NCBI RefSeq assembly: GCF_030269925.1
Contig: NC_085118.1
Span: 17,605,001-17,669,000 of the forward strand
From: Bombyx mori
Taxonomy: Eukaryota > Arthropoda > Insecta > Lepidoptera > Bombycidae
Length of the DNA stretch: 64,000 nucleotides
Direction: 5' to 3'
The notes under the pieces are model-generated. The model had not been told where the DNA came from. It made no database searches and saw only the letters and a list, made by a program, of their open reading frames with translations. The position numbers and the translations under genes were made by a program. Shown here in pieces: positions 27,700 to 36,332 of the stretch; position 1 is the stretch's first letter, and each line of letters opens with the position of its first letter.

Positions 27700-30099
27700 A
27701 TGGCAACTGTTAAAAATGTACTACCCCAGGAGGGTACCTCCCGCTCCGCGGGGGGAGAATCCCTCCGTGCGGTCGAGCGATCGGCCGCACGCTGCCCCAC
27801 CGTTTCTGGGGGGGGCAAACACTGCCACGAGGAAGGGGGCGACAGCACGGGTCGCGTAAGGGACAGAGTCCCCACCGTGCGCCTTGAGCGCTGCGAGAGC
27901 CTGATCTCGCTGTACTCGGCGCGGAGCTCCGCAAGGGGCGATGCGTCTAGTGGGCGGGAGACGCCAGCGCTGTTTGCCGATTGCGTTCGGCAGCGGACTC
28001 GGCGGAAGCGGAAGTCGGCTCGTCGGCCGGCGTCCTCCGCTCCGTCCGACTCCTCGGAGGGTGAGCCCGCCAGCGCCAAATATATGGCGATGGCGGAAGG
28101 GCCGGCGGCTGCTGCGGCGCCGCCTGCCACCAATTGTGACATTTCTTCCCGCGGACTGGACGCTGCCTCCTCGGCGCAGTCTAGGGCCGCCTGCCGCAAG
28201 GCAAAGAACGGGACAGAGGTAGGAGAGGTCGAGCGTCTGGAGCGCTCCCTGACGGAGGTGGGTCCCTATGACCCCCTCCGTAGATTGAACATTATCCAGA
28301 AACTTGTGTCTGCGGTGGCGACGAAGTCGAGCGCGGGCTTAAAGGGTGATTACCTACGGGCCCTCAAATCCTCAGCCGCCTCGATGGAGGAGATATTGGT
28401 GGAGGTGGTGGAGCGCACGACTGATAAGGAGAACGCGGACCTGCGGCGAGAGCTGGACCTGATGCACGCCCGCTTTGCGCAGGTTAGCGAAGAGAACGGC
28501 CACCTGCGAGCTGAAAACGGCCAAATCAAGGTCGATATGGCAGAGCTGCGCACGGTGGTCAACGACCTGGTAGAGAAGCAGCGCAGCTCGGCCCCCGTTC
28601 CCCCTCCGCCCGAAGTGGAAGATGAAAGCGAGGCCGAAGAGCTGAGGCGGCAACTCTTAATCTCGGAGGCACGCAGCTCCAAGGTGGAGCGTGCGAGACC
28701 GCCCCTCGCTCACGAGGCGAAAGGCGCTGCCCCCACACCGGCACCCCGAAAGAAAATGGCCGCAAAAACATATGGCGGTCCCAAAAAGGATGCGACACCA
28801 GCGGCACGTTCGGCCGCTTCAGCTGCTGCTCCGGCCAAACCCGGATCATCGGCAAAGGATACGGGGGCACCAAAACCCGCCCCCTCAAGGGCACCTATCA
28901 CCGGCCAGCCCAAGACCCAGAAGGCCGCTCCTGCCCCGTCCCAGCCTGCGAAGGTGGGGCCCGGCAGGAGCCGGAATAAAAAGAAGGGGGGCGTCAACGC
29001 CGCCAAACCGGCACCGACTCCCCAGCCCCGCCCTCTGCCCCCGGCCCCAGCAAATATGGATGAGGCCTGGACGACGGTAGTGCGGCGTGGGCCTAAGAAA
29101 GTAGCGGTGCCTCCTGCGCCGCGTCCCAAGCCCGCCCCTGCGGCCACCGCTCCCCGCCAAGAGGGTCGAGCGGAGCCGAGGGGCCGAAATGGACGAAGGA
29201 GGCCGCGCGCCCCGCGGTCGGCTGCAGTGGTAGTGGAGCTGCTGCCGGCCGGCAAAGAAAAGGGCATCACCTACCACGAGGTGATGACCCAGGCGCGCGG
29301 CGGCGTGAATGTGGACGCCCTCGGCGTGGAGGGGGGCATCAAGGTCCGGCAGACGGCCAACGGGGCCCGTCTCATAGAGTGCCCCGGCCCGAACACCAAC
29401 GCCGCGGCCGAAAAATTGGCGGCCCGGCTGAGGGAGATTCTGCCGGACCCCGAGGTGGTGCGCATCGCGCGGCCCGTGAAGATGGGAGAAGTCAAAATCA
29501 CGGGCCTCGACGAGTGCGCAACTAAGGAGGAGGTCGCCGCGGCCATCGCGTCGCAGGGCAACTGCGCCCTCGCCGACGTCAAAGTCGGAGAGCTCCGGGT
29601 GACATATTCCGGAACCCGGACGGCGTGGGCGCGTTGCCCGATTGCAACGGCGACCCTCCTGGCCACCCCTCCACAGGGGCGGCCTTCCGACAGCCCAGGA
29701 AGGCTGCGCGTGGGCTGGGTAGTGGCTCACGTGCAGCTGCAGGATGCCAGGCCGTGGCGCTGTCTTCGGTGCTTCGGCACCGGCCACGGTCTCGCCAAGT
29801 GCCCCTCGACCGTGGACCGCAGCGGCTTGTGTTTCCGCTGCGGCCAACCGGGGCACAAGGCAGCCTCCTGCACCACAGCCGCGCCGCACTGCGTCTTGTG
29901 CGACGCGGCCAAAAGGAAGGCCGACCACCGGGCCGGGGGCCCGGCGTGTAAATCCGCCCCCTCCTCTACAAAAACGAGGAGGGGCGGAAAGAAAAAGAAG
30001 CCGGCTGCAAAAAGAGCAGCCGGTGAGTCAGCTCCCGCCGCGGCACCAGAGCAGCCGCAAGGCGGGACAGACGAGGGAGCGATGGATGTAGCCCCGTAA
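27700..30099 (+). CDS. A3 ORF1: gag-like RNA-binding protein (divergent centre)
   Basis: 799 residues from MATVKNVLPQEG. An in-frame ATG at 27691 and another at 27610 would extend it, but they are out of frame in A1, so the ATGG at 27700 is preferred. The first ~150 residues and the C-terminal half are almost identical to A1. The coiled coil and linker (about 28130-28930) are strongly divergent (RRELDLMHARFAQVSEENG; a different Ala/Pro linker). The three CCHC knuckles are intact. Confidence 0.9.
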   Translation: MATVKNVLPQEGTSRSAGGESLRAVERSAARCPTVSGGGKHCHEEGGDSTGRVRDRVPTVRLERCESLISLYSARSSARGDASSGRETPALFADCVRQRTRRKRKSARRPASSAPSDSSEGEPASAKYMAMAEGPAAAAAPPATNCDISSRGLDAASSAQSRAACRKAKNGTEVGEVERLERSLTEVGPYDPLRRLNIIQKLVSAVATKSSAGLKGDYLRALKSSAASMEEILVEVVERTTDKENADLRRELDLMHARFAQVSEENGHLRAENGQIKVDMAELRTVVNDLVEKQRSSAPVPPPPEVEDESEAEELRRQLLISEARSSKVERARPPLAHEAKGAAPTPAPRKKMAAKTYGGPKKDATPAARSAASAAAPAKPGSSAKDTGAPKPAPSRAPITGQPKTQKAAPAPSQPAKVGPGRSRNKKKGGVNAAKPAPTPQPRPLPPAPANMDEAWTTVVRRGPKKVAVPPAPRPKPAPAATAPRQEGRAEPRGRNGRRRPRAPRSAAVVVELLPAGKEKGITYHEVMTQARGGVNVDALGVEGGIKVRQTANGARLIECPGPNTNAAAEKLAARLREILPDPEVVRIARPVKMGEVKITGLDECATKEEVAAAIASQGNCALADVKVGELRVTYSGTRTAWARCPIATATLLATPPQGRPSDSPGRLRVGWVVAHVQLQDARPWRCLRCFGTGHGLAKCPSTVDRSGLCFRCGQPGHKAASCTTAAPHCVLCDAAKRKADHRAGGPACKSAPSSTKTRRGGKKKKPAAKRAAGESAPAAAPEQPQGGTDEGAMDVAP

Positions 30100-33000
30100 T
30101 GGGTTGCGTCCATCGCTTCCTCCAAAGTAATTTGAACCACTCCGCCAGGGCACAGGATCTCCTCGTCCACACCATGGCGGAGTGGTCAATCGACGTCGCT
30201 GTCGCCGCGGAGCCGTACTTCGTCCCCACCGACCAGGACTGCTGGATGGGGGACGTCGACGGCTCCGTGGCCATTGTGTTGAGACAGTCCGCGGCGTTAC
30301 CCCCCTTGGAAATGGTGGCCAGGGGACCCGGGTACGTCGCGGCTAGGATCGACGGGACCGTCGTGATCGGGGCGTACTTCTCTCCGAACAGGAGCCTCGC
30401 CGAGTTCGAGCGGTTTCTGGGCGGGCTCGAGGCGCTTTTACACCGCCTCGGGTCCCGCCCTGTCATCGTCGCGGGGGACTTCAATGCCAAGTGCACGGCT
30501 TGGGGTTCCCCCCGCACGGATGCGAGAGGCGAGGCCCTTTCGGAGTGGGCGATCGCGACCGGCCTCTGTCTCCTAAACAGAGGCACGGTCGCGACTTGCG
30601 TGCGGTGGAACGGGCAATCTCACGTGGACGTGACGTTCGCGTCCCCGTCCGCCGTGCGCCGCACCCGCGGCTGGCGCGTACTCGAGGGGGCGGAGACGCT
30701 CTCGGACCACAGATACGTCCGATTCGAGCTCTCCGCCTCCTCCTTGTCGTCGTCGTCAGCCGCGGGCGCCCGCGGTGAGGAGGAGCTCCCGCAAGGTGCG
30801 CCCCGTTCGTTCCCCAGGTGGGCCTTGAAACGAATGAACAAGGAGTTGCTGATGGAGGCGGCCGCTGCTGCTGCGTGGGCGCCAAAACCCGCGCGGCTCG
30901 CGGACGTGGATGCGGAGGTCGACTGGTTCCGGGGCACCATGGCAAACATTTGTGATGCCGCCATGCCCCGGGTCGGCCCCCGAGCACCACGTGGGGGTGC
31001 GTTCTGGTGGTCGCCCGAGATCGCGAGACTCCGTGAGGAGTGCGTGAGGGCGCGCCGCCGGAGCGCACGCCACTGCCGCCGCCGTCGTCGCGACGCTACG
31101 TTCGCGGAGACGGCGGCCCGGCTGCACGCTGACTGTCGTCAAAAGCAGACGGCGCTGCAGCTGGCCATCGGCGAGGCCAAGAAGCAGAGCATGAAGACTC
31201 TCCTGGAGTCGCTCGACGAAGATCCCTGGGGGCGCCCATACAAGATGGTTCGCAGGAAACTGCAACCGTGGGCGCTCCCGGTGACCGAGCGGCTCCAGCC
31301 TCGGCAGCTGCGGGAAATTGTTGCGGCACTCTTCCCGCCGGCAGCGGGGGGGGACTTTGAGCCTCCCCAGATGGACGCCACGTGGGGCACGCCTCCGCGT
31401 CGCCCCAGCGTTCCCGCTGCCGAGGAGCCCCCTCCCCCTATCACGGGGGCGGAGATCCATGCGGCCGTGTCCAGAATGAGAGCGAAGGACGCGGCCCCCG
31501 GCCCTGACGGCGTTCACGGCCGGGTCTGGAGCTTGGCCTTCGAGGCCCTAGGGGACCGGCTCGGGGGGCTTTTCGAAGCGTGCCTCGAGTCGGGACGGTT
31601 CCCGTCGAAATGGAAGACGGGCAGACTGGTCCTTCTGCGGAAGGACGGGCGCCCTGCGGACTCACCCGCGGGCTATCGCCCCATCGTGTTGCTGGACGAA
31701 GCGGGCAAGATGCTCGAGAGAATCGTCGCGGCCCGCATCGTCCGGCACCTGACCGAGACGGGTCCCGATCTTTCGGCGGAGCAATACGGCTTCAGAGAGG
31801 GCCGCTCGACTATCGACGCAATTCTGCGCGTGCGGGCCCTCTCCGATGAAGCCGTATCCCGGGGCGGGGTGGCGATGGCGTTATCCTTAGATGTAAGGAA
31901 CGCCTTCAACACCCTGCCCTGGTCGGTGATCGCGGGGGCGCTGGAGTATCACGGCGTCCCCGCATACCTCCGCCGACTGATCGGCTCTTACCTCGAGGGC
32001 AGGTCGATCCAGTGCATCGGACACGGTGGGGCGATGTACCGCTTCCCCGTCGAGCGCGGTGTTCCGCAGGGGTCCGTCCTGGGCCCCCTGCTGTGGAACA
32101 TCGGCTACGACTGGGTCCTGCGGGGCGTCATTCGGGGACCCCTCCCCGGGCTCAGCGTAATTTGTTACGCTGACGACACGTTGGTCGTAGCTCCGGGGAG
32201 GGACTACCGGGAGTCTGCCCGTCTGGCGTGCGCAGGCGTGGCACACGTCGTCACCAGGATCCGACGGTTGGGGCTCGAGGTGGCGCTCGACAAAACCCAG
32301 GCCCTGCTCTTTCACGGGCCGGGACGAGCGCCGCCTGTGGGTGCCCACCTCGTGATCGGAGGCGTCCGCGTCGGGGTCGGGGTGACCGGTCTTCGGTACC
32401 TCGGCCTCGAACTGGACGGTCGGTGGAACTTCCGCGCTCACTTTGAGAAGTTGGGCCCTCGGCTGATGGCAACGGCCGGCTCTTTGAGCCGGCTCCTTCC
32501 AAACGTCGGGGGTCCCGATCAGGTGGCGCGCCGCCTCTACATGGGGGTGGTGCGGTCGATGGCACTATACGGCGCGCCCGTATGGTGCCACGCCCTGACC
32601 CGCCAGAACGTCGCGGCGCTGCGACGTCCGCAGCGCGCGATCGCGGTCAGGGCGATCCGAGGATACCGCACCGTCTCCTTCGAGGCGGCGTGCTTGCTCG
32701 CCGGGGCGCCACCCTGGGACCTGGAGGCGGAGGCGCTCGCTGCCGATTACCGGTGGCGTAGCGACCTCCGCTCTAGGGGGGAAAGGCGCCCCGGCGAAGG
32801 AGTAGTTCGAGCGCGGAGGCTCCAATCTCGGCGGTCCGTGCTGGAGGCGTGGTCTCGCCGCTTGGCGGACCCGTCGGCCGGCCTCCGTACCGTCGAGGCG
32901 GTCCGTCCGGTCCTCGCGGACTGGGTGGGCCGCGACCGCGGATGCCTCACCTTCCGGCTGACGCAGATGTTGACCGGCCATGGGTGTTTTGGCCGGTACC

Positions 33001-33386
33001 TCTTTAAGATAGCCGGAAGGGAACCGACGGCGCAGTGCCACCACTGCGCGGACCGCGACGAGGAAGACACAGCGGAACACACGCTGGCGCGTTGCTCTGG
33101 ATTCGACGAGCAACGCGCCGCCCTCGTCGCGGTCATTGGAGAGGACCTCTCGCTGCCGCGCGTCGTGGCTACGATGCTCGGCAGCGACGCGTCCTGGAAG
33201 GCGATGCTCGACTTCTGCGAGTCCACCATATCGCAGAAGGAGGCGGCGGAGCGAGAGAGGGAGAGCTCTTCCCTTTCCGCACCGATCCGTCGCCGTCGAG
33301 CCGGGGGCCGGAGGCGGGAATACGCCCGTACGTCCCGGCCCTGTAGGTGGCGGCCTCCCCCCGGTGAAGGTCAAGGGGCGACCTGA
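30099..33386 (+). CDS. A3 ORF2: endonuclease-reverse transcriptase with altered C-terminus
   Basis: 1095 residues. All endonuclease and RT motifs are as in A1, with a few substitutions (GDFNAK for GDLNAK). Near 33340 one C is missing from the run before the normal stop (CGGCCCTGTAG versus CGGCCCCTGTAG). The normal stop is therefore bypassed and 14 residues read from the 3' UTR are added. The CCHC tail is unaffected, so activity may be retained. Confidence 0.93.
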   Translation: MGCVHRFLQSNLNHSARAQDLLVHTMAEWSIDVAVAAEPYFVPTDQDCWMGDVDGSVAIVLRQSAALPPLEMVARGPGYVAARIDGTVVIGAYFSPNRSLAEFERFLGGLEALLHRLGSRPVIVAGDFNAKCTAWGSPRTDARGEALSEWAIATGLCLLNRGTVATCVRWNGQSHVDVTFASPSAVRRTRGWRVLEGAETLSDHRYVRFELSASSLSSSSAAGARGEEELPQGAPRSFPRWALKRMNKELLMEAAAAAAWAPKPARLADVDAEVDWFRGTMANICDAAMPRVGPRAPRGGAFWWSPEIARLREECVRARRRSARHCRRRRRDATFAETAARLHADCRQKQTALQLAIGEAKKQSMKTLLESLDEDPWGRPYKMVRRKLQPWALPVTERLQPRQLREIVAALFPPAAGGDFEPPQMDATWGTPPRRPSVPAAEEPPPPITGAEIHAAVSRMRAKDAAPGPDGVHGRVWSLAFEALGDRLGGLFEACLESGRFPSKWKTGRLVLLRKDGRPADSPAGYRPIVLLDEAGKMLERIVAARIVRHLTETGPDLSAEQYGFREGRSTIDAILRVRALSDEAVSRGGVAMALSLDVRNAFNTLPWSVIAGALEYHGVPAYLRRLIGSYLEGRSIQCIGHGGAMYRFPVERGVPQGSVLGPLLWNIGYDWVLRGVIRGPLPGLSVICYADDTLVVAPGRDYRESARLACAGVAHVVTRIRRLGLEVALDKTQALLFHGPGRAPPVGAHLVIGGVRVGVGVTGLRYLGLELDGRWNFRAHFEKLGPRLMATAGSLSRLLPNVGGPDQVARRLYMGVVRSMALYGAPVWCHALTRQNVAALRRPQRAIAVRAIRGYRTVSFEAACLLAGAPPWDLEAEALAADYRWRSDLRSRGERRPGEGVVRARRLQSRRSVLEAWSRRLADPSAGLRTVEAVRPVLADWVGRDRGCLTFRLTQMLTGHGCFGRYLFKIAGREPTAQCHHCADRDEEDTAEHTLARCSGFDEQRAALVAVIGEDLSLPRVVATMLGSDASWKAMLDFCESTISQKEAAERERESSSLSAPIRRRRAGGRRREYARTSRPCRWRPPPGEGQGAT

Positions 33387-33877
33387 GGGGGTGAGGCCGC
33401 GCGGCGCGCTACCAGCACTCTAGCGCGCTGCCGTGGAGTGAATAGAGCGACCGGTCGACGGTGTATCGCGTCCCGACCCGGCAGGCTGGTTCTGGTCCAG
33501 CGGGGTATTCCGGGACACCAGCGGCATCGTCTGGGCGGCCCGACGGGCTGCCGTACCGAGACGTCCGACGTTTCAGAGCCTTCGATTCGCCTCGAAGGCT
33601 CCGTCGGCTGGGCGTCCTTGGGGTGAGCCGCGCCGTCTGGTTGTAGTGTTGACCGCGGTAGCCCCCCTACCTTATCCGGGTTCTGACCTCGGAGGGGATC
33701 GGACGTCGGGTGTAAGAGTGCAGGGGAGTCGTTTAGTGGGTGGGCTCTAAAATCCTTGGGCCCGCGGTCTGCTCACAACACCATGCAGATCGTTGAGTCT
33801 CACATACCCCGCGCGCCCCTTTTGCGCGGGGACCTCGTAGGAGGTTCGGCCCTCTACCCGAAAAAAAAAAAAAAAAA
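33345..33877 (+). other. A3 3' UTR and poly(A)
   Basis: Same 3' UTR as A1 with a 17-nt A-tract. The first ~40 nt are read as coding because of the frameshift in ORF2. Confidence 0.8.
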
Positions 33878-33891
33878 GGTTAAGGAACGCC
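33878..33891 (+). repeat. Target 14-mer GGTTAAGGAACGCC (A3/A3' junction)
   Basis: Complete 14-mer before a copy that retains only the 3' UTR. Confidence 0.95.
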
Positions 33892-34420
33892 CCCCCGGTG
33901 AAGGTCAAGGGGCGACCTGAGGGGGTGAGGCCGCGCGGCGCGCTACCAGCACTCTAGCGCGCTGCCGTGGAGTGAATAGAGCGACCGGTCGACGGTGTAT
34001 CGCGTCCCGACCCGGCAGGCTGGTTCTGGTCCAGCGGGGTATTCCGGGACACCAGCGGCACCGTCTGGGCGGCCCGACGGGCTGCCGTACCGAGACGGCC
34101 GACGTTTCAGAGCCTTCGATTCGCCTCGAAGGCTCCGTCGGCTGGGCGTCCTTGGGGTGAGCCGCGCCGTCTGGTTGTAGTGTTGACCGCGGTAGCCCCC
34201 CTACCTCATCCGGGTTCTGACCTCGGAGGGGATCGGACGTCGGGTGTAAGAGTGCAGAGGAGTCGTTTAGTGGGTGGGCTCTAAAATCCTTGGGCCCGCG
34301 GTCTGCTCACAACACCATGCAGATCGTTGAGTCTCACATACCCCGCGCGCCCCTTTTGCGCGGGGACCTCGTAGGAGGTTCGGCCCTCTACCCGAAAAAA
34401 AAAAAAAAAAAAAAAAAAAA
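33892..34420 (+). mobile_element. A3': 3'-UTR-only fragment of family A
   Basis: It begins CCCCCGGTGAAGGTC, about 30 nt into the 3' UTR, and runs to a 26-nt poly(A) (34395-34420). This is a dead-on-arrival copy from early termination of reverse transcription, integrated at the same target 14-mer. Confidence 0.92.
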
Positions 34421-34434
34421 GGTTAAGGAACGCC
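34421..34434 (+). repeat. Target 14-mer GGTTAAGGAACGCC (A3'/A4' junction)
   Basis: Complete 14-mer; the next copy starts inside ORF2. Confidence 0.95.
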
Positions 34435-35478
34435 TCGTGCTGGAGGCGTGGTCTCGCCGCTTGGCGGACCCGTCGGCCGGCCTCCGAACCGTCGAGGCGG
34501 TCCGCCCGGTTCTCGCGGACTGGGTGGGCCGCGACCGCGTATGCCTCACCTTCCGGCTAACGCAGATGCTTACCGGCCATGGTTGTTTCGGCCGGTACTT
34601 GCACAAGATAGCCGGAAGGGAACCGACGGCGCAGTGCCACCACTGCGCGGACCGCGACGAGGAAGACACAGCGGAACACACGCTGGCGCGTTGCTCTGGA
34701 TTCGACGAGCAACGCGCCGCCCTCGTCGCGGTCATAGGAGAGGACCTCTCGCTGCCGCGCGTCGTGGCTACGATGCTCGGCAGCGACGCGTCCTGGAAGG
34801 CGATGCTCGACTTCTGCGAGTCCACCATCTCGCAGAAGGAGGCGGCGGAGCGAGAGAGGGAGAGCTCTTCCCTTTCCGCACCGATCCGTCGCCGTCGAGC
34901 CGGGGGCCGGAGGCGGGAATACGCCCGTACGTCCCGGCCCCTGTAGGTGGCGGCCTCCCCCCGGTGAAGGTCAAGGGGCGACCTGAGGGGGTGAGGCCGC
35001 GCGGCGCGCTACCAGCACTCTAGCGCGCTGCCGTGGAGTGAATAGAGCGACCGGTCGACGGTGTATCGCGTCCCGACCCGGCAGGCTGGTTCTGGTCCAG
35101 CGGGGTATTCCGGGACACCAGCGGCACCGTCTGGGCGGCCCGACGGGCTGCCGTACCGAGACGGCCGACGTTTCAGAGCCTTCGATTCGCCTCGAAGGCT
35201 CCGTCGGCTGGGCGTCCTTGGGGTGAGCCGCGCCGTCTGGTTGTAGTGTTGACCGCGGTAGCCCCCCTACCTCATCCGGGTTCTGACCTCGGAGGGGATC
35301 GGACGTCGGGTGTAAGAGTGCAGAGGAGTCGTTTAGTGGGTGGGCTCTAAAATCCTTGGGCCCGCGGTCTGCTCACAACACCATGCAGATCGTTGAGTCT
35401 CACATACCCCGCGCGCCCCTTTTGCGCGGGGACCTCGTAGGAGGTTCGGCCCTCTACCCGAAAAAAAAAAAAAAAAAA
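34435..35478 (+). mobile_element. A4': 5'-truncated family A copy (ORF2 tail and 3' UTR)
   Basis: It starts at the ORF2 position for VLEAWSRRLADPS and continues to an 18-nt poly(A) at 35461-35478. It is nearly identical to A1/A2 over its length (one change, DRGC to DRVC). Confidence 0.92.
34437..34946 (+). pseudogene. A4' ORF2 remnant: C-terminal CCHC region
   Basis: The last 170 codons of ORF2, open to the normal stop. It contains the CHHC...H...C motif and the basic end but no endonuclease or RT, and has no start of its own. Confidence 0.9.
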
Positions 35479-35492
35479 GGTTAAGGAACGCC
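35479..35492 (+). repeat. Target 14-mer GGTTAAGGAACGCC (A4'/A5 junction)
   Basis: Complete 14-mer, followed by TCCCGAGGGACC. One to three extra bases vary before GAGGGACC in A1, A2 and A5, as expected from untemplated additions at the 5' end. Confidence 0.95.
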
Positions 35493-35639
35493 TCCCGAGG
35501 GACCTGGGCGGGCCCCCCGGCGCGCACTTTGCGTGGCCGGGGGCTCCGTCTGTGGGGGAGTTTTGCTGGACTTCCACCGGGCGCGTCCGTAGGTGGCGGA
35601 TAACGGGATCCTCTGGGAACAGTCCCACTCCCAGGGGTA

Positions 35640-35745
35640 TCGTCCGGTCTTTTTCGTTGCAAGGATTCTTAGGTGTTAGGGAGGTAGGTTAGGTGTAGGA
35701 GTAGGGTAGCCTAGTTAGGCCTTGCAACGAAAGAGATCGGATGAC
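35640..35745 (+). other. 5'-UTR hairpin with TTAGG-like loop (A5)
   Basis: Arms 35640-35662 and 35723-35745. Compared with A1, one arm base changes to give another G-U wobble, and the inner end gains AAGG/CCTT pairing. The loop is again TTAGG/TAGG-rich (TTCTTAGG, TTAGGG, TTAGG). Confidence 0.78.
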
Positions 35746-36332
35746 GCGGACCAAAACCAGCAGGGGGAGTTGCGGGCTCTCCACGCCCTTCACTCGCTGA
35801 AGGGTGTTCCTCCTGGAGACGCTCGGGCTCCCTCTCTCTTCCCCCTTCTTCCCCTTTTTGTTTGTTTCGGGTAACGTCCGACCCGTTTCGGACGTAACCC
35901 ATGGGTGGTGGTGGGCCACTTTTGGCCTGCCCTTCGATGGAGAAGTGAGCCGGCGTTGCTTACGCATCTTCCGGCCGCTGGTCGCCATGTCCCCGGCTTC
36001 GGCTACAGGGGCACGCCCTCCAGAGGGGGGTACCGGTATACCGGCGTGGCTTCGTGGTTGTTGCTCTTTTGAGCGTCGGGCGGTGGTCTGTCGTGTTGCT
36101 CGTTGCACTCGGCGGGCCGCCGGCCAACCCGTAATCCTCACCGCGTGGGGGACGGAGGCCGCTGCCGCGAGGCACGGGGCCGCGAGGACGTAAACCTCTT
36201 TAAAAAATGCCCCAATCCTAAGCTCTGGTGCCCGGCGATGGGATGAATGGCTGGAGGGAGTCCAGTCCCAAGGGTACCGACCAGACCCCAGGGGACCGAC
36301 CCCTGGTTAATCAAAAAGGAAATATGAAAACC

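Larger units (their letters stand above)
27063..33877 (+). mobile_element. SART-like non-LTR retrotransposon A3, slightly 5'-truncated
   Basis: It begins CTAGGTGTAGG inside the TTAGG-like loop, so the left hairpin arm and about 210 nt of 5' UTR are missing. Both ORFs are open. ORF2 has a one-base deletion near its end. Poly(A) is 33861-33877. ORF1-start module at 27724-27816; TAATG hairpin at 30078-30117 with one G-U wobble. Confidence 0.92.
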
